Part shown: positions 27,109-36,643 of the stretch, one piece after another
Layout: each line of letters starts with the position of its first letter
How positions within the stretch are numbered: position 1 is the first letter of the stretch
NCBI RefSeq assembly: GCF_000159995.1
Contig: NZ_GG700643.1
Coordinates: 27,649 to 91,648, forward strand
Length of the DNA stretch: 64,000 nucleotides
Origin: Alloprevotella tannerae ATCC 51259
Lineage (GTDB): Bacteria > Bacteroidota > Bacteroidia > Bacteroidales > Bacteroidaceae
Direction of reading: 5' to 3'
Position numbers and translations under genes: made by a program
Notes under the pieces: model-generated
Databases searched by the model: none
What the model was told of the DNA's origin: nothing
The model's input: the letters and a program-made list of their open reading frames with translations, nothing else

Positions 27109-27312
27109 AAAAATAGCCTCCATTTTTCATACTGGAACTATGAGTCTTGGTCTATCAAAATAAGATGTCTGTGAAGATATAGCCGCTTTAATGTTATAAT
27201 AAATTGGATGTGTTTTTCTGGTTATATGATCGATATATTAAGTGTTGAGAAATAGGATGATAGATTCGGATTATTATAGACTTTTAAAGCGAGTTGTTTG
27301 GCACCTGAACAA

Positions 27313-27356
27313 TAAAAAGTTTCCGGATAAGTATCATTGAGACTTTTCCGGAAACT
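27313..27356 (-). terminator. terminator of the amylase gene
   Basis: On the minus strand AGTTTCCGGA (27347-27356) pairs with TCCGGAAACT (27318-27327) and a T-run follows. Confidence 0.8.
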
Positions 27357-27384
27357 ACAAAAAAAATAATGCTCGTATGAAGGA

Positions 27385-29094
27385 TCAAAAACTTAATAGG
27401 GTAGCGCCGTAGGCGGGAAGTGATAATGATACAATCTTATCTTGTTGTAAATCTAACGTGCATATTTCGCCCGTCAGCAAGTCTTTTGCTTTGCGCTTAC
27501 CAGCCTTTAGTGATAGGTAGTCAAAAGCGTGTGCCGGTATGCAAACACCAACCTGTGTGGGGGTTGCATCAAAATTGGCTACAATTAGTATGTGGTGTTT
27601 TCCATCCGATCGTAGGAAAGCATATTGTTTATCAGGGTTGAAATTGTTTGCACGAGTATTGTTGACATACATCAAGTCAAACATCTTACCTTGAGAAATA
27701 GCAGGTGTATCCCTGCGGATCTGTAGCAACTTTGTGTAGTAATCGCTTAGCTTTTTTTCGTTTGGCGTGTACGAGGCTTTTCCTTTAAGGAGCTTCAAAT
27801 AAGATGAGACGGTCCAATAATCAAAAATTGTTGTTCGTCCATCACACCCGCTGAAACCTTCGTCGTCCATTCCACGCTCGCCTAATTCTTGACCGGCATA
27901 AACCATAAAGGGGTTGTTGCTTAAACAAGTACTAACTACTAAAGCAGGGAGAGCTTTAAACGGATTAGTTGCAAAGAAGTTAGACGCAATGCGTTGTTCG
28001 TCATGGTTTTCGAGGAAATTAAGCATATGCGGACGTATGTCGTCAATCGCTTGCCAGCAAGAGGTAATAGCAGATGCCGAACTCTGACCGCAAACTACAG
28101 AGCGTAGCGTATCATACAAGCCAACCTTGTCATATAGATAGTCGAATTTGCCCTGATGTAAGTAGTTCCTGTATTCAGCCGGGTTATATACTTCAGCAAT
28201 GAAGATAAGGTGAGGATAATCTGCTTTTAAGCGAGATAAAGCATAGTTCCAAAATTCTACGGGTACCATTTCTGCCATATCGCATCGGAAACCATCTATT
28301 CCTTTTTGGGCCCAATAGCGTAGGATGTCTGTCATTTTCAACCAAGTATCAGGAATGGGGTCAAAATGCTTGGAGCGATTGTCGAAATAGTTGACACCAT
28401 AGTTGAGCTTGATGGTTTCGTACCAATCATTTTTATTCGGCTCTGCATCAAATCGGTCATTTCCTGTGGCCTTTGCAGGACTTTCTTTGTAAGAACCTTC
28501 GTGTCCTAAAATATTATTAAGCTTAAGCGGCTCATTGGGGCAGTAGTAGAAGTTATTAGTAGAATCGAAAGCTTTGGTTATATCATCATTTTGACCTAGA
28601 TCGCTTGTTCCTTTAGGGCGCGCTATGGAATGATACTGGCGAGAAACGTGATTGGGTACAAAATCAATCAACATTTTCAGTCCAGCCTTGTGCGTGCGCT
28701 CAACTAGTGCTTCAAATTCCTGCATCCTGTTTTGAGTAATGGTGGCCAAATCCGGATCGACATCGTAATAATCCTTGATAGCGTATGGAGAACCTGCTTT
28801 CCCTTTTACCACTTCGGGGTTGTCTTGTGGTAAATTTTGATAAGCTGTTTGTGTAGCATGCGCGATAAGACCCGTATACCAAATGTGTGTATAGCCATTT
28901 TGCTGTAGTTTTTTTAAGCGAGACGAGGTGAAGTCTACAAATTTTCCGCAGCCGTTTTCAGCTAACGTGCCATTCTTTATGTTATTATTGCGCGTATTAC
29001 CATAAAGTCTTGGTAATACTTGATAAATGTTGATTTGTGCCATCGTAGTCAAAGAAAAAAATGACAGTGCTATAAGCAGAAGTCTGTAATTCAT
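27385..29094 (-). CDS. secreted GH13 alpha-amylase family enzyme
   Basis: The 569-residue protein starts with a signal peptide (MNYRLLLIALSFFSLTTMAQ), so it acts in the periplasm or outside. GH13 landmarks are in order: DFVPNHVSR (region I, near 143), GFRCDMAEM (region II nucleophile Asp, near 270), FIAEVY (acid Glu, near 300) and FLENHDEQR (region IV Asp, near 370). A beta-sandwich C-terminal domain ends the chain. It should hydrolyse alpha-1,4-glucans such as starch or glycogen. It is monocistronic with its own terminator. Exact substrate and product length cannot be deduced. Confidence 0.92.
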   Translation of the reverse strand: MNYRLLLIALSFFSLTTMAQINIYQVLPRLYGNTRNNNIKNGTLAENGCGKFVDFTSSRLKKLQQNGYTHIWYTGLIAHATQTAYQNLPQDNPEVVKGKAGSPYAIKDYYDVDPDLATITQNRMQEFEALVERTHKAGLKMLIDFVPNHVSRQYHSIARPKGTSDLGQNDDITKAFDSTNNFYYCPNEPLKLNNILGHEGSYKESPAKATGNDRFDAEPNKNDWYETIKLNYGVNYFDNRSKHFDPIPDTWLKMTDILRYWAQKGIDGFRCDMAEMVPVEFWNYALSRLKADYPHLIFIAEVYNPAEYRNYLHQGKFDYLYDKVGLYDTLRSVVCGQSSASAITSCWQAIDDIRPHMLNFLENHDEQRIASNFFATNPFKALPALVVSTCLSNNPFMVYAGQELGERGMDDEGFSGCDGRTTIFDYWTVSSYLKLLKGKASYTPNEKKLSDYYTKLLQIRRDTPAISQGKMFDLMYVNNTRANNFNPDKQYAFLRSDGKHHILIVANFDATPTQVGVCIPAHAFDYLSLKAGKRKAKDLLTGEICTLDLQQDKIVSLSLPAYGATLLSF

Positions 29095-29106
29095 GTGTTA
29101 TAGTAA

Positions 29107-29158
29107 AAAAGAATAGACCTTGTCCATCAGTTTCCTTAAGGATAGATAGGCAAGGTCT
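29107..29158 (-). terminator. terminator of fabD
   Basis: AGACCTTG (29115-29122) pairs with CAAGGTCT (29151-29158); a T-run follows on the minus strand at 29105-29110. Confidence 0.75.
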
Positions 29159-29179
29159 TGTTAATTGTAAAGCAAAATC

Positions 29180-30082
29180 TTATTCTTCTACGCCTTGTAT
29201 TTGTACTTCTGTTCCTTGAGCTTGAGCAATTTTGTAAATCATGCCTTGAAGAGCTTTACCCGGCCCACATTCAGTGAAGTCTTTACATCCATCAGTAATC
29301 ATGTTTTGAACTTCCTTCGTCCATAGTACGCTATGGGTGAGTTGCTGAATAAGGTTATTCTTGATTTCTTCAGGGTTTGTATGTGCTTTTCCGTCTACAT
29401 TTTGATAAACGGGGCAAATAGGCTTTTTAAACTCTGTTGTAGCAATGGCTGCTTCTAATTCCTCTTGTGCAGGCTGCATCAATGGGCTATGGAAAGCTCC
29501 ACCTACAGGTAGGATTAATGCGCGTTTAGCACCGGCTTCTTTAAGTTTTTGGCAGGCTTCTTCTATTGCTTGAAGATGACCTGAAATAACTAATTGGCCA
29601 GGACAATTATAGTTAGCCGGAACTACAATGTGTCCATCATTGCTTACTTCAGTGCAGACTGATTCTACTTTTTCATCGGGTAAAGCAATGATTGCGGCCA
29701 TTGTTCCAGGAGCAGTTTCACAGGCTTTTTGCATTGCTCTTGCGCGAGCAGCAACTAATTTTAATCCATCCTCAAAACTTAAGCAGCGAGCAGCAACTAA
29801 AGCCGAAAATTCACCTAAAGAATGGCCCGCTACTAGATTTGGGTTAAATTGCTCACCTAAACAAAGTGCTTTAATGACGCTATGTAAAAAGACAGCAGGC
29901 TGAGTAACTTTCGTTTGTTTCAATTCCTCATCTGACCCATCAAACATTATGTCAGTTATACGGAAACCTAGAATTTCATTGGCCTTTTCAAAGAATTGCT
30001 TAGCTACTGGGTGACGTTCATAAAGAGGTTTACCCATACCAACAAATTGTGCTCCTTGTCCCGGAAATATAAATGCCTTCAT
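29180..30082 (-). CDS. fabD: malonyl-CoA:ACP transacylase
   Basis: It transfers malonyl groups from CoA to acyl carrier protein in fatty acid synthesis. The 300-residue product starts MKAFIFPGQGAQ, the family's N-terminus, so 30082 is preferred to the ATG at 30121. The active-site Ser lies in AGHSLGEFSAL (near 92). FHSPLMQPA (near 200) contains the catalytic His. A terminator follows, and the neighbours are not fatty-acid genes, so it appears monocistronic. Confidence 0.96.
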   Translation of the reverse strand: MKAFIFPGQGAQFVGMGKPLYERHPVAKQFFEKANEILGFRITDIMFDGSDEELKQTKVTQPAVFLHSVIKALCLGEQFNPNLVAGHSLGEFSALVAARCLSFEDGLKLVAARARAMQKACETAPGTMAAIIALPDEKVESVCTEVSNDGHIVVPANYNCPGQLVISGHLQAIEEACQKLKEAGAKRALILPVGGAFHSPLMQPAQEELEAAIATTEFKKPICPVYQNVDGKAHTNPEEIKNNLIQQLTHSVLWTKEVQNMITDGCKDFTECGPGKALQGMIYKIAQAQGTEVQIQGVEE

Positions 30083-30237
30083 ATCGAATAAGTTATTTTG
30101 TATAGGATTGTTGTAGGCCAAAATATAAAAGTAGGTCCGTACAAAATCGCTTGCAAAGGTAGTAATTTATTATTAGGAATCAGGCCCTTGACGGCTATAT
30201 TATAGAGATGGATAGCCTATATTTCGGAATTTGAAGT

Positions 30238-30660
30238 TTAATCTCCTATTAATTCGAATTTTAATAGAGCTGGAATACTCTCTAAGCGTCTTCCAATAGC
30301 CTTTTTTATGAAATTCTTTCCTATAGCTTTGTAGCTATAGGTGCCGTCTGAGTTAATTGTAAATTCGACCTCTTGAGTATCTGCCCCAATATCATTGACA
30401 AAGCGTAGGGTTGCCTTGTTTGCTTGAACTTTGTGCGTAACAATCAACCAAACACCGTATAGATCACCACTTGAGTTGCCTTTCATATAGCCATTCATTT
30501 TTCCTAGAAAGCTATATCCAGGCACTTCTATAGAGCTCTCATAAAGATCTAAAACTAGAGTAATGTGATTTGATTTGCTATAAAACTTTCCTTTAAACGG
30601 TTGTTGCGCATTAATAGAATGACTTATGAGCAACAGGAGTAGGGTTGTGAAAACTCTCAT
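30238..30660 (-). CDS. small secreted protein of unknown function
   Basis: The 140-residue product has a signal peptide (about 1-19, ending in INAQQ) and a beta-rich body. Its start overlaps the FHA gene stop by 4 bp (ATGA), so it is the last gene of the SPOR-FHA operon. I recognise no domain. Confidence 0.72.
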   Translation of the reverse strand: MRVFTTLLLLLISHSINAQQPFKGKFYSKSNHITLVLDLYESSIEVPGYSFLGKMNGYMKGNSSGDLYGVWLIVTHKVQANKATLRFVNDIGADTQEVEFTINSDGTYSYKAIGKNFIKKAIGRRLESIPALLKFELIGD

Positions 30661-31157
30661 TCGTCAGTTAACTTAAGGATCATTGTTGCAGCTCCTATGT
30701 TGATAATGTCTCCTTCTTTGATAATAGCTTGCTCGCGAGGCTGCAAAAGTTGATTTTGTAAGAATGTTCCTGTGTTGGAAGGTGCATCTTGTAGCAAAAA
30801 AAGAGTTTTTCCATCTTGTTCTTTTTCAGCGGTAATAATGCAATGGGTCGTATCTATACTAGGATCAACGGTTCGAAAAGCAAGATTGGCTTTTGTCCCT
30901 TTTACTGATCTACCAATGATATTTTCTCCTAAAATAATTGGTAAGACTTGCTTAAATTGGAACGCATTTTCCAAGATTGTTAGATAGCCAACGGGAAGAT
31001 TTTTAGGAAGATCTTGATTGTTTTTAGGGCGAGGTAATCGAATTTTGAATTGCTTATGACACTCTGTACATTCAAAGACCAAAATTCGTCCTACCTCATA
31101 TTGGGTTTCATCAAACAAGATTGTTTGATCGCATTTGGGACAACGTATGCGCTTCAT
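30657..31157 (-). CDS. zinc-ribbon and FHA-domain protein
   Basis: Residues 1-40 form an MJ0042-like zinc ribbon (CPKC at 5-8 and CTEC near 31-34). Residues about 75-165 form an FHA domain: GRSVKGTKANLAF, then SIDTTHC and a late SNTGTFLQN loop. FHA domains bind phosphothreonine peptides. It overlaps both neighbours by 4 bp, so production of all three proteins is probably coupled. The binding partner is unknown; no Ser/Thr kinase is in the window. Confidence 0.86.
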   Translation of the reverse strand: MKRIRCPKCDQTILFDETQYEVGRILVFECTECHKQFKIRLPRPKNNQDLPKNLPVGYLTILENAFQFKQVLPIILGENIIGRSVKGTKANLAFRTVDPSIDTTHCIITAEKEQDGKTLFLLQDAPSNTGTFLQNQLLQPREQAIIKEGDIINIGAATMILKLTDE

Positions 31158-32149
31158 AGGTTCGACAGCTTAGGTACTTGTAGAATCCAGCCTTGCTCAA
31201 AGCGATTGTCTTTCTTATATAGAGTTAATGCTTTGTGTGCTTCTTGAGCTGTTGCATATTTACCATAAACTACTCTATTCATTTTCGATTTACAAAGAAT
31301 AACTCCTTCTTGAAATCCGTCAGTTCGGAGTTGTTTTATAAACGTTTTTGCATTTTTCTTGCTAACCGAAGAAGCTAAAACTATTGTAAAATATGATGTC
31401 GGAGTATTTGCGAGTCGTTGGTGATGATTTTCAACAATTTGTTTGTTAATTGTAATCAGATCTGTTATCTTTCTTTGTTTGTGAACGAGGGTATCTCTAA
31501 CCTTAACATCTACTTCTTTGGCGATGTGTTCAACAAGTGGAACGACTGCTGCTTGATGTGGTTGAGAGTCGTTATTTAGAATGAATGAATCTCCCCAAAC
31601 AAAGAAATAACACACAATAGCAATTATTGCTGCTGCAGTATAATTGATGAGTTCTCTGTTAATAGAAATTGTGTAGTTCTTTTTGTTTGGTATGGTTGCT
31701 TCTTGACTTCTTAGAACAACTCGTTTTTCCTTTAACTCCTGAATGGGGATCGCATCTAATCCAAATAGTTCTGGAGCTAAAATACCCGAATTAATCGGGT
31801 GAAAATTATAATGCCCGTCTATGTTAAGATTCAATGTTCCTACGCCATTTAATTCATAACAGCCATTTTGTTGCAGCTCTGTTTTTAAATTAAATACAGC
31901 ATCTTCGATCATTTGTATTGTTTCTGTGTATGAGGTATCATAAACTCTCATATACGACTGTACCAACAATCCATCGTTGACAATAAGCTGAGGATTAAAA
32001 CCAACACTGCGATAAGGAGGCAAAAATAGCTTTTCGTCTTCAACATAACGCGCCGAGACATATTGCGTCACAAATCCTCCTAGATGCGGTACTATTACGC
32101 ATTTGTGCTCTAGAAGAAGATTCTCTATATGTCTGGCAATTTCATTCAT
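31154..32149 (-). CDS. membrane protein with HU-like (CCDC81-type) N-domain and SPOR C-domain
   Basis: The 331-residue chain begins MNEIARHIENLLLEHKCVIVPHLGGFV, typical of bacterial CCDC81-type HU-related domains (about 1-115). One transmembrane helix follows near 165-185 (NYTAAAIIAIVCYFFVWG). The C-terminal 75 residues look like a SPOR domain (YFTIVLASSVSKKNAKTFI and a late AHKAL helix), which binds denuded peptidoglycan at division sites. The layout places the HU-like part in the cytoplasm and SPOR in the periplasm. An alternative start lies at 32158. It heads a three-gene operon with the FHA protein. DNA binding by the first domain is not proven. Confidence 0.85.
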   Translation of the reverse strand: MNEIARHIENLLLEHKCVIVPHLGGFVTQYVSARYVEDEKLFLPPYRSVGFNPQLIVNDGLLVQSYMRVYDTSYTETIQMIEDAVFNLKTELQQNGCYELNGVGTLNLNIDGHYNFHPINSGILAPELFGLDAIPIQELKEKRVVLRSQEATIPNKKNYTISINRELINYTAAAIIAIVCYFFVWGDSFILNNDSQPHQAAVVPLVEHIAKEVDVKVRDTLVHKQRKITDLITINKQIVENHHQRLANTPTSYFTIVLASSVSKKNAKTFIKQLRTDGFQEGVILCKSKMNRVVYGKYATAQEAHKALTLYKKDNRFEQGWILQVPKLSNL

Positions 32150-32287
32150 AGACTGCAAAAATAAGGATTATTCTTGAATTCTTCGAAGATCAAAATAGAC
32201 TTGTTATAGACTCAACGCGAACTTTTTTTGAGATTAAATGCTAATATGTTGATTTGTAGGTAGGAGCGAAAAGTAAGAAAAGTTCTA

Positions 32288-33559
32288 TTACTTTTTTATT
32301 ATTCGCTTCCTTAACTTAGGTAGTTTGAGTTTTGTCCCAATAGGAACCAAGTCGGGATTTTTTAGTTGATTAAAAGTAAAAATGTAGATGGCATAAGATT
32401 TATCACCATATACTTCTTTAGCTAAATGGTATATGTTCTCGCCTTTTTGTAGTTCGTGAGTTGACAATGTCCCGATAATTTGAAAGCGCCCATCTGGTAG
32501 TTGAGGGTAGGCTTTATCATAATTGATCGTGTCCGCTTCAGCTATTTTTTCTTGCTTATAGTTACTACTTTCCGTTTTTTTCGACTGCATTTGTGGTGAG
32601 GATTGGGGCTGGCTTGCTACCATTTCTTGGCTGGTTGCAGATTGGGGGAGAGCTGTATTTTTTTCGTAAGGACAAAACCAGCGATAATAACCAGCATAAT
32701 AACAAAATATCGCTTGTAGAATAAAGATGGAAAAGATCGCAATCCTCTTCAACCAACGACTCTTACTCTGTGATGGAAAATCTTGGTTTGACGATGTTGC
32801 GTCCTGTTCGTCAGATGTTTGAGCTGATTGTGAAGCATCTTCCATCACTTCTTCGTTTGTGTGATATTTTTTGGAGGGATCTATCTCAAGCTTTTTATCC
32901 TCACTATCATCAATGGCTATAAGGTAATTTGACGGTGCTTCAGTTTGAGTTGGAAGAGGGGGAATTTTTCCACCTAAGGATAAATCATTAGATCCTGTAT
33001 TTAAATCTTGTAAACAAGAGTCTTCTTTTACCGACCTATTTGATGCTTCTTGAAAAGACAGATTTTCTTTTTGATGATTAGTTGATCCTATGGGTTCTAT
33101 TGAGTGTAAGTTATTATCAATCTCTTTTTGATAACATTCCTTCTGATTGAAAGTTGATTCCTGTTGCAAAGATTGACTTGTGCTAATCTCTCGCTCAATC
33201 TTAATCTCTGCTTTGGTGAGCTCCTCTTCAGTTGTTCTGTCTTGAAGAGTGATTGTCTGGAAATCAGCAAAAGGTTTATTGATCAAATCCTTTAGTTGAC
33301 TATCCGGCACGAATGATAATTTAGCGTGGCTGTCAATTCTAATTCTTTCTCCGGTATTAATGTTTATACTTTCTCTTTCATTGACCGTTATAACCTTAAA
33401 TGTACCGAAACCCTTTATCTTTACAAAGCTTTCGTGTGTCAGCTCTTCTTCTATAAGGTCAAAGAAAGCCCTACAGAATGCTTCTGCTTTCTTTTTCGAA
33501 ATATTGGCCCGTTGTGCAAAGGCGTCAGCTACTTCTTGTAGCAGCAACTTTCTGTTCAT
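32288..33559 (-). CDS. HU-family DNA-binding domain, transmembrane helix and LysM protein
   Basis: Residues 1-90 form an HU domain (MNRKLLLQEVADAFAQRA, IKGFGTFKVI, then a basic arm). A long acidic, low-complexity linker (about 100-265) leads to a transmembrane helix near 268-293. The C-terminus (about 366-419) is a LysM motif: LQKGENIYHLAKEVYGDKSYA ... NPDLVPIGTKLKLP. It could link nucleoid DNA to peptidoglycan. The gene starts 9 bp after the HU gene stop, so it is in the rimO operon. Confidence 0.87.
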   Translation of the reverse strand: MNRKLLLQEVADAFAQRANISKKKAEAFCRAFFDLIEEELTHESFVKIKGFGTFKVITVNERESININTGERIRIDSHAKLSFVPDSQLKDLINKPFADFQTITLQDRTTEEELTKAEIKIEREISTSQSLQQESTFNQKECYQKEIDNNLHSIEPIGSTNHQKENLSFQEASNRSVKEDSCLQDLNTGSNDLSLGGKIPPLPTQTEAPSNYLIAIDDSEDKKLEIDPSKKYHTNEEVMEDASQSAQTSDEQDATSSNQDFPSQSKSRWLKRIAIFSIFILQAIFCYYAGYYRWFCPYEKNTALPQSATSQEMVASQPQSSPQMQSKKTESSNYKQEKIAEADTINYDKAYPQLPDGRFQIIGTLSTHELQKGENIYHLAKEVYGDKSYAIYIFTFNQLKNPDLVPIGTKLKLPKLRKRIIKK

Positions 33560-33568
33560 CGCTTTCTA

Positions 33569-33841
33569 TTATTTGATTTTGTCTTTTAGTATATTACTCG
33601 GCTTAAAACTCAAAGCCAATTTTGGAGGCACAAGCATACGTTGCTTATTTGTAGGGTTGGTTACAATCCTTTCTAACTTTTTCTTTACTTCAAAAGTGCC
33701 AAAGCTTTGAATTGAAAGACTGTCTCCCTCTTCCAGACTTTCCGCAAATACGGTGGAAAATATTGAGGCTAATCTTTGAGTCTCTTTAGCCTTCTCATCC
33801 AATCTCGTTGCTAAATCAGCTATAAACTCCTTATTGTTCAT
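33569..33841 (-). CDS. HU-family DNA-binding protein
   Basis: The 90-residue product (MNNKEFIADLATRLDEK start) matches HU/IHF subunits: FGTFEVKKK near 49, a basic beta-arm TNPTNKQRMLVPPKL near 60, and a C-terminal helix. It binds and bends DNA without strong sequence specificity. The start at 33841 is chosen because upstream codons overlap rimO by more and lack HU similarity; it overlaps rimO by 11 bp. It is followed by the HU-LysM gene. Confidence 0.9.
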   Translation of the reverse strand: MNNKEFIADLATRLDEKAKETQRLASIFSTVFAESLEEGDSLSIQSFGTFEVKKKLERIVTNPTNKQRMLVPPKLALSFKPSNILKDKIK

Positions 33842-35126
33842 ATTGCGTTGTTCCGTATAGATCGTAATCCGTGGCATCTTGAATGAGTACATCATAAAAT
33901 TTGCCTACTTGTAAGTTTTCTGCTTTATTAATGTATACTTCTCCATCAACCTCTGGAGAGTCGTAAGCTGTGCGTCCAATATAATAGTCACCTTCTTGTT
34001 TATCGATAATTGTTTTCAGCACGGAACCTATTAACTCTTGATTAAGTTCTTCAGAAATTCCTCTTTGCAGCTCCATTAAGCGGTCTAAACGTTCTTGTTT
34101 AACGCTTTCTGGTACATCATCTTTATAGTGGTTGGCTGCATAAGTTCCTTCCTCTTCACTGTAAACAAATGCTCCCAATCGATTGAAGCGAGTTTCCTTT
34201 ACAAATTGCAGCAATTCTTCAAAGTCTTCATCTGTTTCTCCAGGGAAGCCTAAAAGCAGTGTTGTGCGAATGCATATATCGGGTACTTTCTCTCGCATTT
34301 TGCGGATTAAGTCTATTGTCTCTTGCTTTGTGACGTGACGATGCATGCGTTGTAAAACATTGTCGCTGATATGCTGTAATGCTATGTCGAGATAATTGCA
34401 AATATTATCATGTTTGCTAATCACTTCCAATAGAGAATCCGGAAATTGATTCGGGTAAGCATAATGGAGACGCACCCATTCTACACCGGGAGTCTCTGCA
34501 ATCTTTTCTACTAATTCAGCGATGCATTGTTTATGATATAAGTCTACACCATAATAGGTTAACTCCTGTTCGATGATTTGAAACTCTTTTACACCTTGAT
34601 TGACGAGTGTGCGAACTTCAGCTAGGATATCCTCTATCGGCCTACTTATATGCTTTCCCGTTATTAAAGGTATAGCACAATAAGCGCATTTGCGGTCGCA
34701 TCCTTCTGCAATTTTTAGATACGCATAATGAGGTGGTGTTGTGATCTGGCGTTCGTTGGCAGAGCGGAAGTCATAACGTTGGCTTAGTCCTTTGAGTAAT
34801 TGATCCCAGTCAAATTTACCGTAGAATTTATCTACTTGTGGAATTTCTTCCTGCAATTCAGACATATAACGCTCCGAGAGACATCCCATTACATAGACTT
34901 GCTTCAAATTTCCAGCCTCTTTTTGCTGGCACAATTCTAATATAACATTGATACTTTCTTCTTTTGCCGCCGCAATGAATCCGCAAGTGTTCACTACAGC
35001 AATTCCCCCGTGCGTTTGCTCGGGGTTATGATAAGTAGTAAAACCATGTGCTTCAAATTGGTGAAGCAGTCGTTCTGAATCGACCAAATTTTTGGAACAT
35101 CCCAAGGTGAGAATATCTACGTTCAT
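33831..35126 (-). CDS. rimO: ribosomal protein S12 methylthiotransferase RimO
   Basis: This radical-SAM enzyme adds a methylthio group to an aspartate of ribosomal protein S12. The 431-residue protein starts MNVDILTLGCSKNLVDSE, with UPF0004-domain cysteines, then the radical-SAM CxxxCxxC in CDRKCAYCAIP near 148, and a C-terminal TRAM domain (from about 365). The start at 35126 fits other RimO N-termini; the frame extends to 35147. It is one base from ftsY and overlaps the HU gene, so it belongs to the ribosomal-protein/ftsY cluster. Confidence 0.96.
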   Translation of the reverse strand: MNVDILTLGCSKNLVDSERLLHQFEAHGFTTYHNPEQTHGGIAVVNTCGFIAAAKEESINVILELCQQKEAGNLKQVYVMGCLSERYMSELQEEIPQVDKFYGKFDWDQLLKGLSQRYDFRSANERQITTPPHYAYLKIAEGCDRKCAYCAIPLITGKHISRPIEDILAEVRTLVNQGVKEFQIIEQELTYYGVDLYHKQCIAELVEKIAETPGVEWVRLHYAYPNQFPDSLLEVISKHDNICNYLDIALQHISDNVLQRMHRHVTKQETIDLIRKMREKVPDICIRTTLLLGFPGETDEDFEELLQFVKETRFNRLGAFVYSEEEGTYAANHYKDDVPESVKQERLDRLMELQRGISEELNQELIGSVLKTIIDKQEGDYYIGRTAYDSPEVDGEVYINKAENLQVGKFYDVLIQDATDYDLYGTTQYEQ

Positions 35127-35127
35127 C

Positions 35128-36093
35128 TTATTTCTCCCCTGTATCAAATAAGCTTTCTACGAAATCTGTTTTGTTGAATGGTTGAAGATCTTGCATACGT
35201 TCCCCTAATCCAATATATCGTACGGGCACTTTTAATTGATGAGAGATTCCTAAGACAACGCCACCTTTTGCTGTGCCGTCTAACTTTGTAATGGCGAGAC
35301 TTGTAACATCTGTAGCCTTAATAAACTGTTTGGCTTGCTCGAATGCATTCTGACCTGTACTGCCATCTAATACAAGTAAGACTTCGTCGGGTGCTTCCGG
35401 AATTACTTTCTGAATGACTTTCTTTATTTTAGTCAATTCATTCATTAAGTTTACCTTGTTGTGAAGTCGTCCGGCCGTATCAATTAATACGACATCTGCA
35501 TTATTGGCTTTTGCCGAACTGAGGGTGTCGTAAGCAACGCTAGCAGGATCGCTACCCATTTGCTGTTTGATAACGGGGACTCCTATTCTTTCGCCCCAAA
35601 TGCATAATTGTTCGACGGCTGCTGCGCGGAATGTATCTGCTGCGCCCAAATATACGCGCTTTCCTTCTTGTTTAAAATGGTAGGCCAACTTGCCGATAGT
35701 CGTTGTTTTGCCCACACCGTTTACGCCAACTACGAGAATGACATAAGGACGTCCGTTTTCGGGGATAATAAAGCCTTCATCTTCGTTATTTCCGCTTTCA
35801 GTAAGGAGTGATGAAACCTCATCTCTCAACAGCTTATTCAATTCAGATGTTGTCACGTATTTATCGCGTGCAACGCGATCTTCTATTCGGCGAATGATGT
35901 CGACGGTCGTTTCTACGCCTACATCTGAAGAGATGAGCGCATCCTCCAAATCATCTAAAACCTCATCGTCGACTTTTGACTTTCCGACTACGATGCGTGC
36001 AAGTTTATTAAAGACATTTGTCTTTGTCTTTTCAAGTCCTGCATCCAGAACCTCTTTTTTTTCTTTTTTGGAAAATAGATTGAAGAATCCCAT
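35128..36093 (-). CDS. ftsY: signal recognition particle receptor FtsY
   Basis: The 321-residue GTPase docks ribosome-SRP complexes at the membrane. It has the NG domain only, with a short N-terminal amphipathic start (MGFFNLFSKKEKKE) instead of a long acidic region. G1 is GVNGVGKTTTIGKLA near 125, DTAGR near 205 and TKLDGTAKGG near 265. The start at 36093 is favoured over 36114. A terminator lies upstream at 36145-36175, so it can also be read from a separate promoter or by read-through. Confidence 0.95.
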   Translation of the reverse strand: MGFFNLFSKKEKKEVLDAGLEKTKTNVFNKLARIVVGKSKVDDEVLDDLEDALISSDVGVETTVDIIRRIEDRVARDKYVTTSELNKLLRDEVSSLLTESGNNEDEGFIIPENGRPYVILVVGVNGVGKTTTIGKLAYHFKQEGKRVYLGAADTFRAAAVEQLCIWGERIGVPVIKQQMGSDPASVAYDTLSSAKANNADVVLIDTAGRLHNKVNLMNELTKIKKVIQKVIPEAPDEVLLVLDGSTGQNAFEQAKQFIKATDVTSLAITKLDGTAKGGVVLGISHQLKVPVRYIGLGERMQDLQPFNKTDFVESLFDTGEK

Positions 36094-36144
36094 AGCTATG
36101 TTTTCTTGGTGCAAACTTACGAATTTATTTTCGTATTTGCAGAT

Positions 36145-36175
36145 ATAAAAAACCCTCTCGTAGTTGCGAGAGGGT
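36145..36175 (-). terminator. intrinsic terminator after the DUF4295 gene
   Basis: ACCCTCTCG (36152-36160) pairs with CGAGAGGGT (36167-36175), with a run of six T on the minus strand at 36146-36151. Confidence 0.88.
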
Positions 36176-36200
36176 ATATAGTAAATATACTATTGAGACT

Positions 36201-36359
36201 TTAGTTCTTGAAAAAGTCCTGAACTGCTTCGTTCGGAACCATCTTTTCATCAAAGAAGTAAGCACCATTCTCGGGGTTCTTAACCATCTTGATAACTTTC
36301 GTGTAGGAGCGGCCGTCTTTTTTGCCTTCCTGCAACGTAGCGACTGTTTTCTTTGCCAT
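36201..36359 (-). CDS. DUF4295 small protein
   Basis: The 52-residue protein (start MAKKTVATLQEGKKDGRSYT, end NEAVQDFFKN) is too short to be listed by many ORF callers. It is the conserved small gene found after rpmG in Bacteroidetes, probably ribosome-associated. It sits between rpmG and a terminator, before ftsY. The function of DUF4295 is not established. Confidence 0.9.
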   Translation of the reverse strand: MAKKTVATLQEGKKDGRSYTKVIKMVKNPENGAYFFDEKMVPNEAVQDFFKN

Positions 36360-36438
36360 TGCCTGTATGTTTTTAGAATAAGTAGCGTTATCTATGATTG
36401 AGCATACTGAATTGTATCAGCAGGTCATCAAAGACTAA

Positions 36439-36630
36439 TTACTTAATCTCTTTGTGGATAGTCATTCGTTTGAGGATGGGGTTGTATTTCTTCAACTCCA
36501 AACGCTCGGGAGTATTTTTGCGATTTTTAGTCGTAATATAACGAGAGGTTCCCGGCAGACCACTTTCTTTCATTTCTGTACATTCGAGGATGACCTGCAC
36601 GCGATTGCCTTTTGCTTTCTTTCCTGCCAT
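36439..36630 (-). CDS. rpmG: 50S ribosomal protein L33
   Basis: The 63-residue product has the L33 core [36 protein letters not shown]. It lacks the two CxxC pairs, so it is the zinc-free form. It follows rpmB by 13 bp and precedes the DUF4295 gene; the three form an operon. Confidence 0.95.
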   Translation of the reverse strand: MAGKKAKGNRVQVILECTEMKESGLPGTSRYITTKNRKNTPERLELKKYNPILKRMTIHKEIK

Positions 36631-36643
36631 GATATTATATCTT

